NCBI GenBank assembly: GCA_013365325.1
Contig: JABVXV010000336.1
Location: 1 to 64,000, forward strand
DNA: 64,000 nucleotides
Direction: 5' to 3'
Origin: Dipetalonema caudispina
Lineage: Eukaryota > Nematoda > Chromadorea > Rhabditida > Onchocercidae
Of the stretch, positions 1-12,800 are shown piece by piece. The notes below the pieces were generated by a model. The model was not told the DNA's origin. It was given only the letters and a program-made list of their open reading frames with translations, and searched no databases. Every line of letters starts with the position of its first letter. Within the stretch, counting starts at the first letter, position 1. The translations under genes and the position numbers were made by a program.

Positions 1-330
<330 letters not shown>

Positions 331-1911
331 CAAACGATTCTGGTAAAAAAAAAGGCAAGAAAAGAAAACCTTTTTGAATGGATCAACTTTTTGAACAAGT
401 TTGGCAAGTGTTGTTGCATCGATATCAGTTACCATCGCTGATAAAATTGTCATAATTTGATCAAACCAATATTCAATAATCGTTACAATACAAGTAATAA
501 TAGTAGTAGCAATAATAACGCTTGTAAAGTATCATAAATATTTACTGCTGTAAATAATTTTAATATATAATAATTATTTAACGAATCAAAGATTTCTTTT
601 TGATCATTTTTCACTTTCAAATATTGTTGTATCATCGATCTAACCTTTATTTCATGAGATTTGCAATGTGATTTATTCATCAAAATTTGTGCAATGTATA
701 AAATTGAAGAATTAGCAAAAAGTGTGCAGTTGTATTTAAATAAAAATAGGCTACACAAAATTGAAACATTATCATAATTATGAAATAGACATATAGACAT
801 TTAAAATCAAAAAAACAAATGAATAAGAATAAAATGTATATCTATCTATGTATGCTTATATAATCAACATTGATTAATAGCTGCCAATTAGCATCGACTG
901 ATTTCTACATTAGTTCCAACAATTTAATTTCAATGATTAGAAAAAAGTTAGAGAAAAAGAAGAAAGGGAAATTTTTTTATAAATTGTAAACTCTTCCGTT
1001 TCTATTCTGTCCGGATGAAAGAAGTAAAAGAAGCTTAAAAGTTTAGTAGTATATGATTAGTACAGCAAAGGGTAGTTTTTAAAGTCTCATTAAATATAAT
1101 ATGTCTGAATTATGTTGTATAAGCAAGCAATCATTTCTAGAATGTTCTACCATGTATTTGACGTGAAACGTAATGACGTAGAAAGTTTTATAAATGGAAA
1201 GTTCACATTTGGCCATCCTTTTGATCCCTGTGATAAACTGAACAAACAGTGGAATTAAATACAAATCAAAAAATTAGTAGTTAGAAAAGAAATCAAAATT
1301 ACTTTTAAATTTCAACAAAATAGTTAAAATCAGAAATCAAAGTGATAGAACTAACTAAAAATCGTTTCAGCAATCAAAATTAAAACACGGCAAGAGAATT
1401 AACAAAGAATGGGAGAATTAGAAATTGAATTAAATAAATCTACAACCCTTATATAACATTTGCTAGATTCTTTTACAGCTTCTGTCATAAATAATTAAAA
1501 CGGAAAAATTTATTCTGAAGCTTTACATCGTTTATTATGAATTCATTCTGTCGTAAAATCTTCCGGTATCACTGAAAAAGATTCGATTCATTCAACCTAT
1601 CTATTATGGAAATATGAATATAATAAGACATGCATGAATAATTAATGAACAGAAGATAGGTCAAAATGATATCAATTATTTTATTCATGTAAATGTCAAT
1701 AAGGATGAAATAGAAAAAGATTTCATTTTGAACATTCAACAACTTTGTTCAATTATAAAATGTTAATTATCATACAATATTTGTGTAAAAATGAGAAAAT
1801 TAAAAAATGAATGGAAAGGAAGCGGTAGAATATTTCAGAATAATTCCTCTCTTAAAAACTTATTTGGGACAAATATTAATATGCAAATATATGTGTATCT
1901 ATGTGCATGTC

Positions 1912-1915
<4 letters not shown>
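331..1915. other. intergenic, no gene seen
   Basis: AT-rich sequence. Open frames here are short, low in complexity and lack exon-like composition or splice context. Nothing recognisable was found on either strand. Confidence 0.6.
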
Positions 1916-1985
<70 letters not shown>

Positions 1986-2010
1986 TGTGTGTATATATAT
2001 ATGTATGTAT
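1916..2010. repeat. GT dinucleotide microsatellite
   Basis: (GT)n runs from about 1916 to 1993 with one CT interruption near 1984, followed by a short (TA)n/(TG) tail to about 2010. The apparent Cys/Val open frames across it are artefacts of the repeat. Confidence 0.95.
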
Positions 2011-5000
2011 AAAGTGTAATGAAATTTTTTTTTAAAATTGGCTTTTACATTTTGTTACATTTAGTAGATCCACTTCTATAATATGATATAATCGACTGGT
2101 AGTTTAGATTGTTTTATAAAATTGATTCGATGAAAATTTGTTGATGAAATGAAATGTCATATTTTATTGCTATCATTTTTAATTAATGGAGATAAATGAA
2201 AAGATAATTATGAGTGTTCTGATCATTCGTTAATTTCGTTTTAAAAAAAGGAATTTTCGTAATCAAAACATATCAATAATAATGATGTTGATAATGATAA
2301 CAATGACAGCAATAGTGACAATGATAATGATAATAATAATAATAATAACAAGTGGAATTTTGCATAAATGAAGCGTAGCTAAATGATAGCAATAAAAGAA
2401 GATAATGATAACCATTAAAAATTTAACAATATTTATGACATATAGTAATAATAACAATAACAATGATAGCAATTATAATAAATATATGTGTTACATGCAG
2501 TGATGATAATAATAATCTTTAAAAGTTAGCATAAATTAATTTAATTATAAATAATAACAAAATATAATGTTTGCAAAAAAATTAATTAAAACTACGAATA
2601 ATTTTCCCATGTAATAAATTCTTTCTCCTTTTTTTCCTTTTTATTTTATTTTATTTTTCCTAAAAAAATTTTAAATTTTTCTCTTTCATTCTAAAATTTA
2701 TTGATTATAAAAGTAGAAAAAGGAAGGGAAGAAAGTTAGATAATGTCAACAATAATTACATGCTGGGATAAGACATTTGGCTAATAAAATGGAAATTTCA
2801 TAATTTTATTTAAATGATGACGTATTACTTGTAAACTTTGTTATGTAAATGTATGATTATGTTATGTTTACCGATTTTTTGTTGTAATAACTTTTTCCAC
2901 TCTTCACGTCTTTCCCGTTTCCCGTGCAATCAATCCCATATGTGAAATGTTATTGCACATTTGATACACAACATCAATTTTTGATAAACAAAAATTTCAT
3001 AATAGTATTTGAATGATGAAATATTTGATGAAGATCAATTGATTGAAGTATATTTCAGAAACGAAAGGATAAGCGGGAATTGGAATAAAATTATTTTTGC
3101 ATTATTTGGACAAATATAGAATGAATACCAACCATATATTAGTAGAATTGGAAAATGAATAGAATAAGAAAAAGAAATGAAGGATAGTAATTTTGAAATA
3201 TTTTAAATGGAGGAAAGAAATGAAACTCTAGATAGTATTGATAAGAAATTATTCTTATCATTCAATTCTCTTCAACTAATAGTAATCCTATCCCATTACC
3301 TAAACAGAAAGAAAAAAGAGTAAAAAAGGTAAAGTGATACCGTAAGGATTAAAATGGATTTATTCTATGATATTCAAATATATTGTAATCGGATGCCAAA
3401 GTGAATACGGTAATAAATTATCCAAAAAGTTTCATTTGCTATTTCATTTAGTCTTTTAATTTCAATTATTTCTAAATTTCCCATTTCTCTTTACATACTT
3501 AATGTATATTTCTTACGAAAAACTGAATATTCCCTTATTATCAATCCCTTTAATTGCTACTTTGATTAAAATGTTCATGACGAAATATATCGCAACACTT
3601 AATTAACTTTCAAAAGATTTGACAAAAAAAAGAGATAGTAAATTTGGAAGCGTATTAATCACCACTCTTAATTATTTCATGAATTAAACGAATTGATGAC
3701 AATTAAATTAGTATACAAATGCTTTTCTGATTAATTATTCCCCTTCTGGTTTGAAATAATTATTTTCGGCATAATATACCAAAAATCAGCATTTACCGCA
3801 AAATCAATTATATAATAAATCAAACATATGAAAGCAGTGAGCTAAAAATAGCTTCGCTGAATTCAATAACTTTTTAATTACTTATTACAATAAGTAGTAA
3901 AGGTCACGGTGTCATTATCAGTTTACTGCCTTCACGATAATAGTTTCAGGATATCTCCAAAAAAGTTCGTAGTATCAGATTTGAAACACTCAATATTCCA
4001 TGAGATTACTATTCTTGGATTTCGTTATTATCAAGATTAGATGAATTGTCACCGCAATAGCTTTTCCGGATACTCGAAGACATGAAGTTAACAATATCAT
4101 GACGTTAATGGGAAAAGAGATACAGAAAAAAAGATGCAAAAGGGAATGAAAGATAAACAACAAGACAGGACCGGTGGAAAATCCGGTCAATTGTCATTTT
4201 ACGGATGAATCTAGCTAAACTATACATTTCCTATTCTCGTCGAAATTTTGCTTTTTGCACGAAGGATAGAGCAACGATAAATCAGAAATAACATACCCAA
4301 TGATCACATATAATAATCGGTTTGCATTGTAATAATCATTGGTTATTTTATGAATTAGCCAAAGATCAGTAAGAGTAAGGTACAACAACTGATCAGTGAT
4401 CAATTATCGGATAGAGCTTTCAGGAAACGAAACTATCAACCTGCTGGATGAAACTATTAGTGATTGATGCATGAATTTATTTTTTGAAATATAAGATCAA
4501 AATATATGAAAACAAAAGGAAAATTGAAAGAAATTAATTTGTCTTTAATTGTTTCAAATAACCTAGCTAAAAGGAACGCCAAAATTTTCTTGATTGCATG
4601 CCGAAAAACAAAAGTCTTAATTACAATATATAAATAAGCCATCAATAGCAAACGTTGCTTTAGGTAATGGAAGTAAAAATATCTATCACAAGAATAGATG
4701 ATAACAATGTAAAATATCACTTTGCTAATAGAATTTTAAATACTTCGAAAGGAATTAATAGACGTCCATAGATGACGTAAAATGACTTCAGGATAGACGT
4801 AAATGACTTCACGTTGATATTTGTCAGGTAATAATGGTATGTTACCGGTAATGATCAATGACCGTATCAAGAATCACACTTTCCACAATTATTATTCTTT
4901 CTTTTGCTGATAAGTGGAAATTTTGGTATTGTTTGCAGCGTACGTTAAACGTTGAGGAATTCCAACCTTAGTAAAAATTGGGAAAAAAAAAGAATCCCAC

Positions 5001-5071
5001 CGCTGCAAAACAAATGTAACACAACGTAAATTTGTCCGAACGATAACGATACATTCTCATCTAACATATAC

Positions 5072-5093
5072 AGAGAGAGAGAGAGAGAGAGAG
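5072..5093. repeat. GA dinucleotide tract
   Basis: (GA)n of about 11 units inside a longer purine-rich stretch to about 5140. Confidence 0.9.
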
Positions 5094-5494
5094 AAAAGTA
5101 AGAGAGAGGAAAAGATAGAAAGAAAGGGAGAGAGGGAGGAATCATTTGTAAAGCTCTCTAACACCACTCAGTCTACTGCATATCTCCTAACACTTTTTCC
5201 CTCTCTTTTCCCTTTTCTCTCTCATTCCAGCTTCACTTAGTGACATCATTTCTCTCTCATTCACCGCTCTCCTCCGAATTCCTACCAATTCTTAATCCGT
5301 TTATTTCCGGAAATTGAAAAACGGGTTGACAGACTGATCCAGTGACCAGTATCAACTGACCGACTGATCTAGTAGCCAGTAGTTACTATGTGATGTAACG
5401 TTGCCTTCTGTTGTAATTTATTATTTTTGCCGATACGATGGATGTAGTTGGTATAAATGAGAAAGAGAAATTGATAAACGTTCAAGAACAGAAT

Positions 5495-6171
5495 GAATTT
5501 CAGATGAAATAAACGGATGAAAGAAATAGAATAAATTAATGAAGAATGAAAGGAATGAAATGGAATTAATAATAAATAAAGTAAAAGAAGAATGAATGAA
5601 TGAAATGGATTGAACTCGAGATAGAACTCGATAATTGACTGAATAAATGAATGCAAACTTAATTATTCCTGTTCTTGAAAGCTAAAACTTTCTCTGCCAT
5701 ACTTAAATTTATCTTTTCTTCAACTTTTTTCCTATTATTATCTTCCGTATTCATAGTTTTGATCAGATTTCCGTATTTGTTTTCGTCAGAATTTTCCTGA
5801 AAACATACTAATACTGCTATCTTCACTCTATAATTATTATCATCTATTCCTCATCTGTCACTATCAATTTCTATCGATACTTATAACTTTTACCTTTAGC
5901 CTTTTCTTGTTTTCCCTTTCTTTATCTTTCCTTTTCTTTATCTTTCTTTTCCACTATCCTTTATGTCTAAAAGGGAGGGATCGGGGAAAGAGAAATGGTC
6001 AGGGGAAAAAGAAAAAGTGTTCAGTAATTAACTAAGTTAACTACTTTTTTAAAGAATATAAGTGACGAAGTTTAATCTTTACTTTTGAATGAAATTTCAT
6101 TCATTCATTCTTCCTTTTATTCATTTTTTATTAATTCCATTTCATTCATTCATTCATTCCATCTGAAATTC
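5495..6171. repeat. diverged inverted repeat pair
   Basis: The arm at 5495-5608 (starts GAATTTCAGATG, ends in GAAT units) matches the reverse complement of 6094-6171 (ends CATCTGAAATTC). Both contain GAATGAAATGGAATTAATAA-like blocks and (GAAT)n tracts in the same order, separated by about 485 bp. The arms differ by indels. It may be an old foldback element or a tetranucleotide repeat that duplicated by inversion. No transposase was seen. Confidence 0.5.
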
Positions 6172-9100
6172 ACTTTGTTACAATTCTTAATTTTATCGGA
6201 TAAAACAAAAACATATGATTATATAATGTGGATTGATTTTATCAATATTTTTTTCTTTCTTATCATTATTTTCCCGTGTTTTCCTCGTCAACTTTTACTA
6301 ACAGTTTTTATTTTTCGGATTCTAAGCAATTAACAGTTGTTGCGAATAATTGCATTCGGTAATCAAACTTCAAATGAGTAAGATTATCATAAATTAATAT
6401 AAACTAATTATTTATGCGTCATAAATTTATTCCCTTATTTCAAAAAAATTTTTTTCCTTTCTTTAAAACCTTTAATTAACTTCGTTTTATTTAATACATA
6501 ATTTGCTGTACCTAATATGTACATATCGAATACAACAAATTATGTGTTAAGGAAAATATGCTGACAGTTAGGAACCAAAAATCTTCAATTTATTATTCAA
6601 GAAAAAGAAGGAAGATCTGATTTTAGTAATGCTAATTTAGCGGTAATTACCAGTAAATCTGATTTATTACTGTTAGATATGGATAATTACTGATAAAAAC
6701 ATGATTCATATGATTATTCATTATTTAAATCTTGCTATATATAGGAAAATTTATTCGAAAATTTTATAATCGAAATGGTTGTAAGTAATAATGAATAGGA
6801 ATGGTAGTGAATAGTGATAATGATAGAAAGCTGATAATATTAGAAGGTCGGAGAAGTCACCTTCGTTATCTTCTTTAGGCAAATTTATTAATTCATTCAC
6901 ATTCCATTTCTTACCTTCTTCATTTTTTTCCTTTGACCTTAAAACAACTCTTCTTCATCTCATTTATTTATTTACTTGTTGTTTTGGGTACACCGGAAAT
7001 TATTCAAATATTTTGTGCAATGGCCAGCTTATTATACTGCTAATCGTTTAAACCATTCTGTTTTAATCAGTTTATTCCTTCATTTAGGAAACAAATTTTT
7101 TCTTACAATGAAATAGTTTTGTAAAAATTTGCAAGAAATGAAAAACTGTAGTTTTCCAATTTTTCGAAGTAATAAGAAAAAAGGAAAAAAAGAAAAAGAA
7201 AGCTTCGAAATTCATATAAACAACAATGTCGCAAAAAACACTTTGAAAAAAGAATTTAAATTTAACAGAGGAGTTAAAAACTTATACTTTTAGGAATTGA
7301 TATCTTGTAAATATTTATATATACAGAAATTGCAGTCCCATTTTCACTTCGAAACAAATTTTCGGAAATGAGATACGTGAGGTACTTCAAAGTAAATATT
7401 TCGGATAAATAGGAAAACAGAAGAATAATATAACTTTGAAGGATAATAGCTTTTTTACAGAAAATTGGTATAAAATAAATTGAAATATGAATTTTTTTCG
7501 ATCATCCTTGCCATGTACAATAGTGGAAGTATGCCATATTGTAACAAGCAATGGTACTAAAGTTAATTAGAATAAGAAATGATTGGAATGTATGAGCAGA
7601 TCGTTATCAATAAACAATAAGCAACAAATCCAATGACCAGAACCATAAAATAAAATACAAATCTTTGAATACTATTTTAAAACTATATATGTATTGATTT
7701 GAATTTTATAATAACATATTATTCTTCGAATCATTACTATAGTATAGCGGAAATTTTGAAGTTCTAAATTATTGTGATGTAATATTATTATCGAAATTAA
7801 TAAAATTAATTTCTTCATATTAGAATTATTTTTTGTTTATATATGATATGATAAATAAATAAGTAAAAATAATATACACCTTGTGAAATAAATAAAATAT
7901 AAATATGAAAAAAAAGTAGCAAATAATATTGGAAATGAAAAAAATAACAATTCACTATGAACCACTAATAAACAATTAACGCATAAAAGAATTGCCATTC
8001 AGTTAGCAAACTGATGAGTCATTCAATTAAAAAATACTTTTTCCAAATTGAGCAATATTTTTAGCATAAAATTCGAAAACGATGAAATTTCAACTTTTTT
8101 AAAGTAAAGACAATTTGATTAAAAATATCGTAGAATCAGTGGAATTAAGTAATTAAATTAAGATGGATCAAATGAGGAGTAAAAATGAATGTATCAGCTA
8201 GGATAACAAATAAATAATTCATCCATTTGAAGAAGCATATAATCTTCTCAAGTGATTCATTAATTCTTCGACTATTTCAGCAATTGTTTATTAGGATGAT
8301 TCCGCCTATTAATTATTTCTATTTCAACATCACTTCTTATTTCTTAACATCCTTTATTTTATTCACTTCACATATTATTAAATTTGCATCCTTACTATAC
8401 ATTAGCTACAATATCATCAGACGAAAGGTTATTATGATTGATAAACATTATAATTGTTCAAAATACTTTCAAAATGTAATCACAACCATTTTAAATTCCC
8501 TCTTGTTCAATCCTTTCATTATCTTTACTATATACACAAATAAATAATCATCCCATAAGTTCAACTGTTGAGCGTTTTATTCTCATTGAAATCGATAATT
8601 ATAAGACATTTTCATTACTGACAAATTTCACATCTCGTAAGAGATCAATCCTAGCGAACAGTTCTACTTTAATTATCAGCAGAAAACGATAAATCAAAAT
8701 TCCAAAGTTTTTTCCCCATGATAAATTCCTATTTCGTTGTATTTCTGCCATTAAACTTTATCATGTTTTTGCCGATAAACATTATTTTATTAATGCAAGC
8801 TAGCTAAAATCTAATCAAACTAACTGAAGTAAATTATTTGACCATCAATACAAAAGAGAATATAAGCAAATAGGAAAGATTACAAATATATATATATACA
8901 TATATATCACGCTGTAAGGCATATCACATTATAGTATACAACTTATTAATAAATTTATAAATAAAAAAAAAAAGAAATTACAATCGAAAACAATCAACTG
9001 TCAACGGGCTTCGCGACTTTTAAAATTTCAAAATTTCAGAGCAAAATAATTAATGCTACTAACTATCCAGTAATCATATAATAGAATGAAAAGTAACAAA

Positions 9101-9802
9101 TCCGAATCATCATTGAATTCCCATCAAATTCGAATTTCCAATTCATTCATAAGATCGCATCTAATTTATCATTAAATCATACCATTGTAAAATAAATGAC
9201 GCTAATTTAACTGAAAATCAATTTCTTTAGCATTACTAACGCATCATTCTTTTTTCCTTCATTTTCAACAGAAAACTTTCTATCAATAAAAGGCAAAAGG
9301 TAAGTATGATGTGGACCACAACTTTTACTAAACACATAACTTATGCAAAAATACTGATATTAAAGAAACAAAACATAAATCCTAATTTAAGTGAGATCAT
9401 TGAAAGTAATATATCCAACAACAGTATTTCGATGGAGGTTTATATCAGACTTGATAATTCACAAGTTTCGCTCATTTTGGTAACCCTAATAAAAAAGCAG
9501 ACATGATTTCGGGGAATGATTGAATATCGCATCACACTAGTTGGGCAGAATATGCAGCAGGGTACACGAAAGGAAGATGATATTCAAGAATTAACGGATA
9601 AATGATAAAGAAGATTAGTAGACTCGTATCTTGAAAATATAAGCATCCAACAAATCTGAAATAGCAATAATTCATACTTCCTGATGCTTTATATCATTCA
9701 GGATTGAATCTACTAACTGTTTAAGTACCATCCCGTTGGAATAAACTAGATCTAAGCAGCAGATTTTCAGGAATAATTGTTATCATCAGCATGATTGACT
9801 GA

Positions 9803-12800
9803 TCAGTCCGAACTGTAAAGTGCATGAGACAAGCGATGCCAAGATGCATTCGTAGATGTACTCGTGGTCAAACGTTTTTTCAAATTCTGTCCAAATCGGT
9901 TCTTTTGCTCCCGGTCGCGACCTTGTGACAAAGAAAGCGCACTTCTGATGAGCTTCGGCCATCTATAAGTATGAAATTTATAGCTTCTTCAAACTATTCT
10001 TATATTGATTAGTATGTAAATTGTGGAAACAATAAATCACATAATCTTTTTGGGGTAATAGCCTTGATTAAAAGATAGTCTTTCCACTTGAAATTATTAC
10101 TTATGATACCAAATTAAAATTTCAATTATTATGAGCAACCTGAAATCAGCAGCGAAATAAACAACTAGGCTATTGGTACGTCTTGTCTTCACCTATATTT
10201 AAGCTTTATCAAAACCGAATTTATGTACCAACTCTGCACGTACTTCGACATCTTGCATTCTTCCAAAATCAATGGACTGCAAAGATCTGACATCTCAGCA
10301 CTATCAGCTGAATATATACCAGCTCCATAAGAAAGCGGACGTTTTCTAAAACATGACTAACACGAATTATTCGTTCACATTTTCGCTCAGTAAAATGCTT
10401 TATGATCAATTCCCTTGCATACTTTATACATTCTGTGATCTAAAATGCTTCAAGTCAGTCTATCACAGAAACAGCATTTCCCAGTTAACTGAAGTTTGCT
10501 CTTCAATTCATCTCATAAAATTCCAACACCTACTTACCTGTATTACAGAAACGGACCACTAAAGATAACCTAAACAATACAAATTGATTGATAGCTCACC
10601 TCGACATCAAATTGTCGCAGAAAGATTGCATATCGCCATTACTTCTAAGATATCGCATGTTGTCAAATTTTTGCATCTCGTTTATTTGCACGTTTTCTAC
10701 ACCTTTCATTTGTTGACCGCACGCATCCTTATAAGGTAAGGAAGATGATCGTCTACAAAAATCCTGATAGTTACACTGCGATTTATATGGAAAAGAAAAA
10801 TGAAGCATTAGTAAAAAATCAGTAAATGTTGTGACAAAAATGGATGAATGAATAATGACAGCTTCTGCATCTTGTATAATTGTTACAAATGAAATGAAGA
10901 ATTTCATGATGATGCGCATAAGGACATCTATAGCCAACTGGTTGTCATTTGATCCTTCCGAGATATATAAACAAGCCAGGTATAGTTATATCCAATTCGT
11001 TTTGGACAAGGGCTTTCCACTTAAAAGCTGTTGTAGACACTATGTACGTATAATAATGCTTTATATTCTCGAGGACTTCCCAGGCAACCGCAATTCTTCC
11101 TTCCTGATATCCCTGATGATTTGCTACTCTACTTATTTTCAATGACTGGATAACATAACATGAAATTAGGATACTTAATTTTTCACCTGATAATGAAAAT
11201 ATCTTTGGACCATGTTCATCCTACAAAGAGTTATACCGATCCTGACAACACACTGATATAGGCATCAACACAAAGGAAATAAAATATATCACGTATCCTT
11301 CCATCATCAGTTCCTTCATTATGATTTCATTTTATCCCTCTGGTTTCGTCAATGATCATGCTTCTCATTACTTTTTTACTAATGGCAACACGCTCATATC
11401 ATTATCAATTTACCACGAAAAATTCAAAGAATGTTCTAACAATTTTAAATTACAAAGTAAAGTGAGGGAATACAATAATATTGGCTACAGATTTCTGTCA
11501 TTGTATCATATACACATATATATACCTGTACGGAAGAATCGAACATGTCAATTGTGGTTTGTTACTGCTGACATTGTTACTGTCATGAATATAATTACTA
11601 TAAAATTCTAGATCATCGTTTCGAAGAAACGCTGCACGTTCAATGATACCACGTAACAACGAGGATTCTTTTTCCCCCAGGGAAATAGATGATCCTTTGC
11701 TGATTGCTATAAGAAAAATTAGATTATATCCGCAGTCATTCACATTCCCATTCTCTGTGCGGTTAAAGGTTGTCATGCGAAAAGAAAAAAAAAGTGATTA
11801 TTAAAACCTGTATATAATGAAAATGAAAATCAAGACTGAAGATATCATACCTACGACTAAACGATCTGTAACAATACGTCGAGAAGGATATAAGACTTTT
11901 AGAAACCATACCAAATACACATAACATATCATAGAATTGTGGTCATTCGAATCTACACATAATAAAAACCAAACCACGAGAAATACCCTTATAGTAAACT
12001 ATACGTACCCGAAGTGGAGAGTCTTCTATTACGAACAGATACTCGTGGAAAAATATTTGGTGCCAATTTTTCATCCAACAAAAGCTCGCATTCATCCTTT
12101 ATTGCAAATGTTGCATTTCTGCGAGATGTCAGCCAATACGTAGTCATTAATCCCTTACCCTATAAATGTGACAAAATCGGTATTCATAATTTCTTTCTTA
12201 AGAACAAACTAAAAATCAAGCGAAAAACAAGCTTTTTAATCTTCGTATTATTAATAACCATGTAATCAACCTTAATTTGCAGCGTTCCTCGTTTCTTTAA
12301 TTCGAAACCATCAATTCTTCCAAGAACATCGTGTGTTTGTTCGCTGCAGTGAATTTTCAGGGCTGCAGAACTTCAATTTTTAAGAAACTTTAGACATTAT
12401 TTAAAACACCAAGCATCAGTGAATTTCTTTCACTCTGTCACATTTCTAAACAAAAACTTTCCCTAATATCTTTTTGTAACAAAATAATTCAACGATAATC
12501 CAAAAAGTTTTAATAAATTAAAACATCAGCAAACTCCTTTAATCTCTACTACTAGTAAATTCATCCGATCAGCTAAATACTAAGCTTTCAATTCATAGGC
12601 TTATAGGCAATGTACTTAAAAAACAACTCACGACAACCATTGCTTTCCATACGTGAGGCTGTATTCACTGTATCGCCAAACAGACAGTAACGTGGCATCG
12701 TTTTGCCCACAACACCAGCCACACAAGGACCTGTATGTATGCCAATACGCAATCTGAGCTGCTCCTGAGGTAGATGTGGGATTGTAAAGCTTCGAACAGC

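Larger units (their letters stand above)
2011..9802. other. long intergenic region with simple repeats
   Basis: No convincing gene in 7.8 kb. It holds scattered AAT/TTA tracts (2280-2510), a (GA)n tract (5072-5093), (ATTC)/(GAAT) tetranucleotide tracts forming an inverted pair (5495-5608 and 6094-6171), and AT-rich unique sequence. The longest open frames (for example 8227-8547 plus, 3990-4190 minus) have hydrophobic AT-driven composition and no splice context. The right edge is the 3' side of the minus-strand guanylyl cyclase gene. Confidence 0.6.

Noticed and set aside
1791..2019. Two Cys/Val-rich frames across the GT array
   Set aside because: Artefacts of the dinucleotide repeat, present in two frames at once.
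3990..4190. Hydrophobic minus-strand frame of 66 codons
   Set aside because: Short, unsupported, and similar in composition to other chance frames in AT-rich DNA.
8227..8547. 106-codon plus-strand frame
   Set aside because: Starts with a non-ATG codon, is AT-driven and hydrophobic, and has no splice or poly(A) context.
10855..11145. Opposed frames at 10855-11145 plus and 10945-11142 minus as a cyclase exon
   Set aside because: The acceptor at 10752 already matches the phase of the donor at 11526; no good acceptor precedes the minus-strand frame at about 11142.
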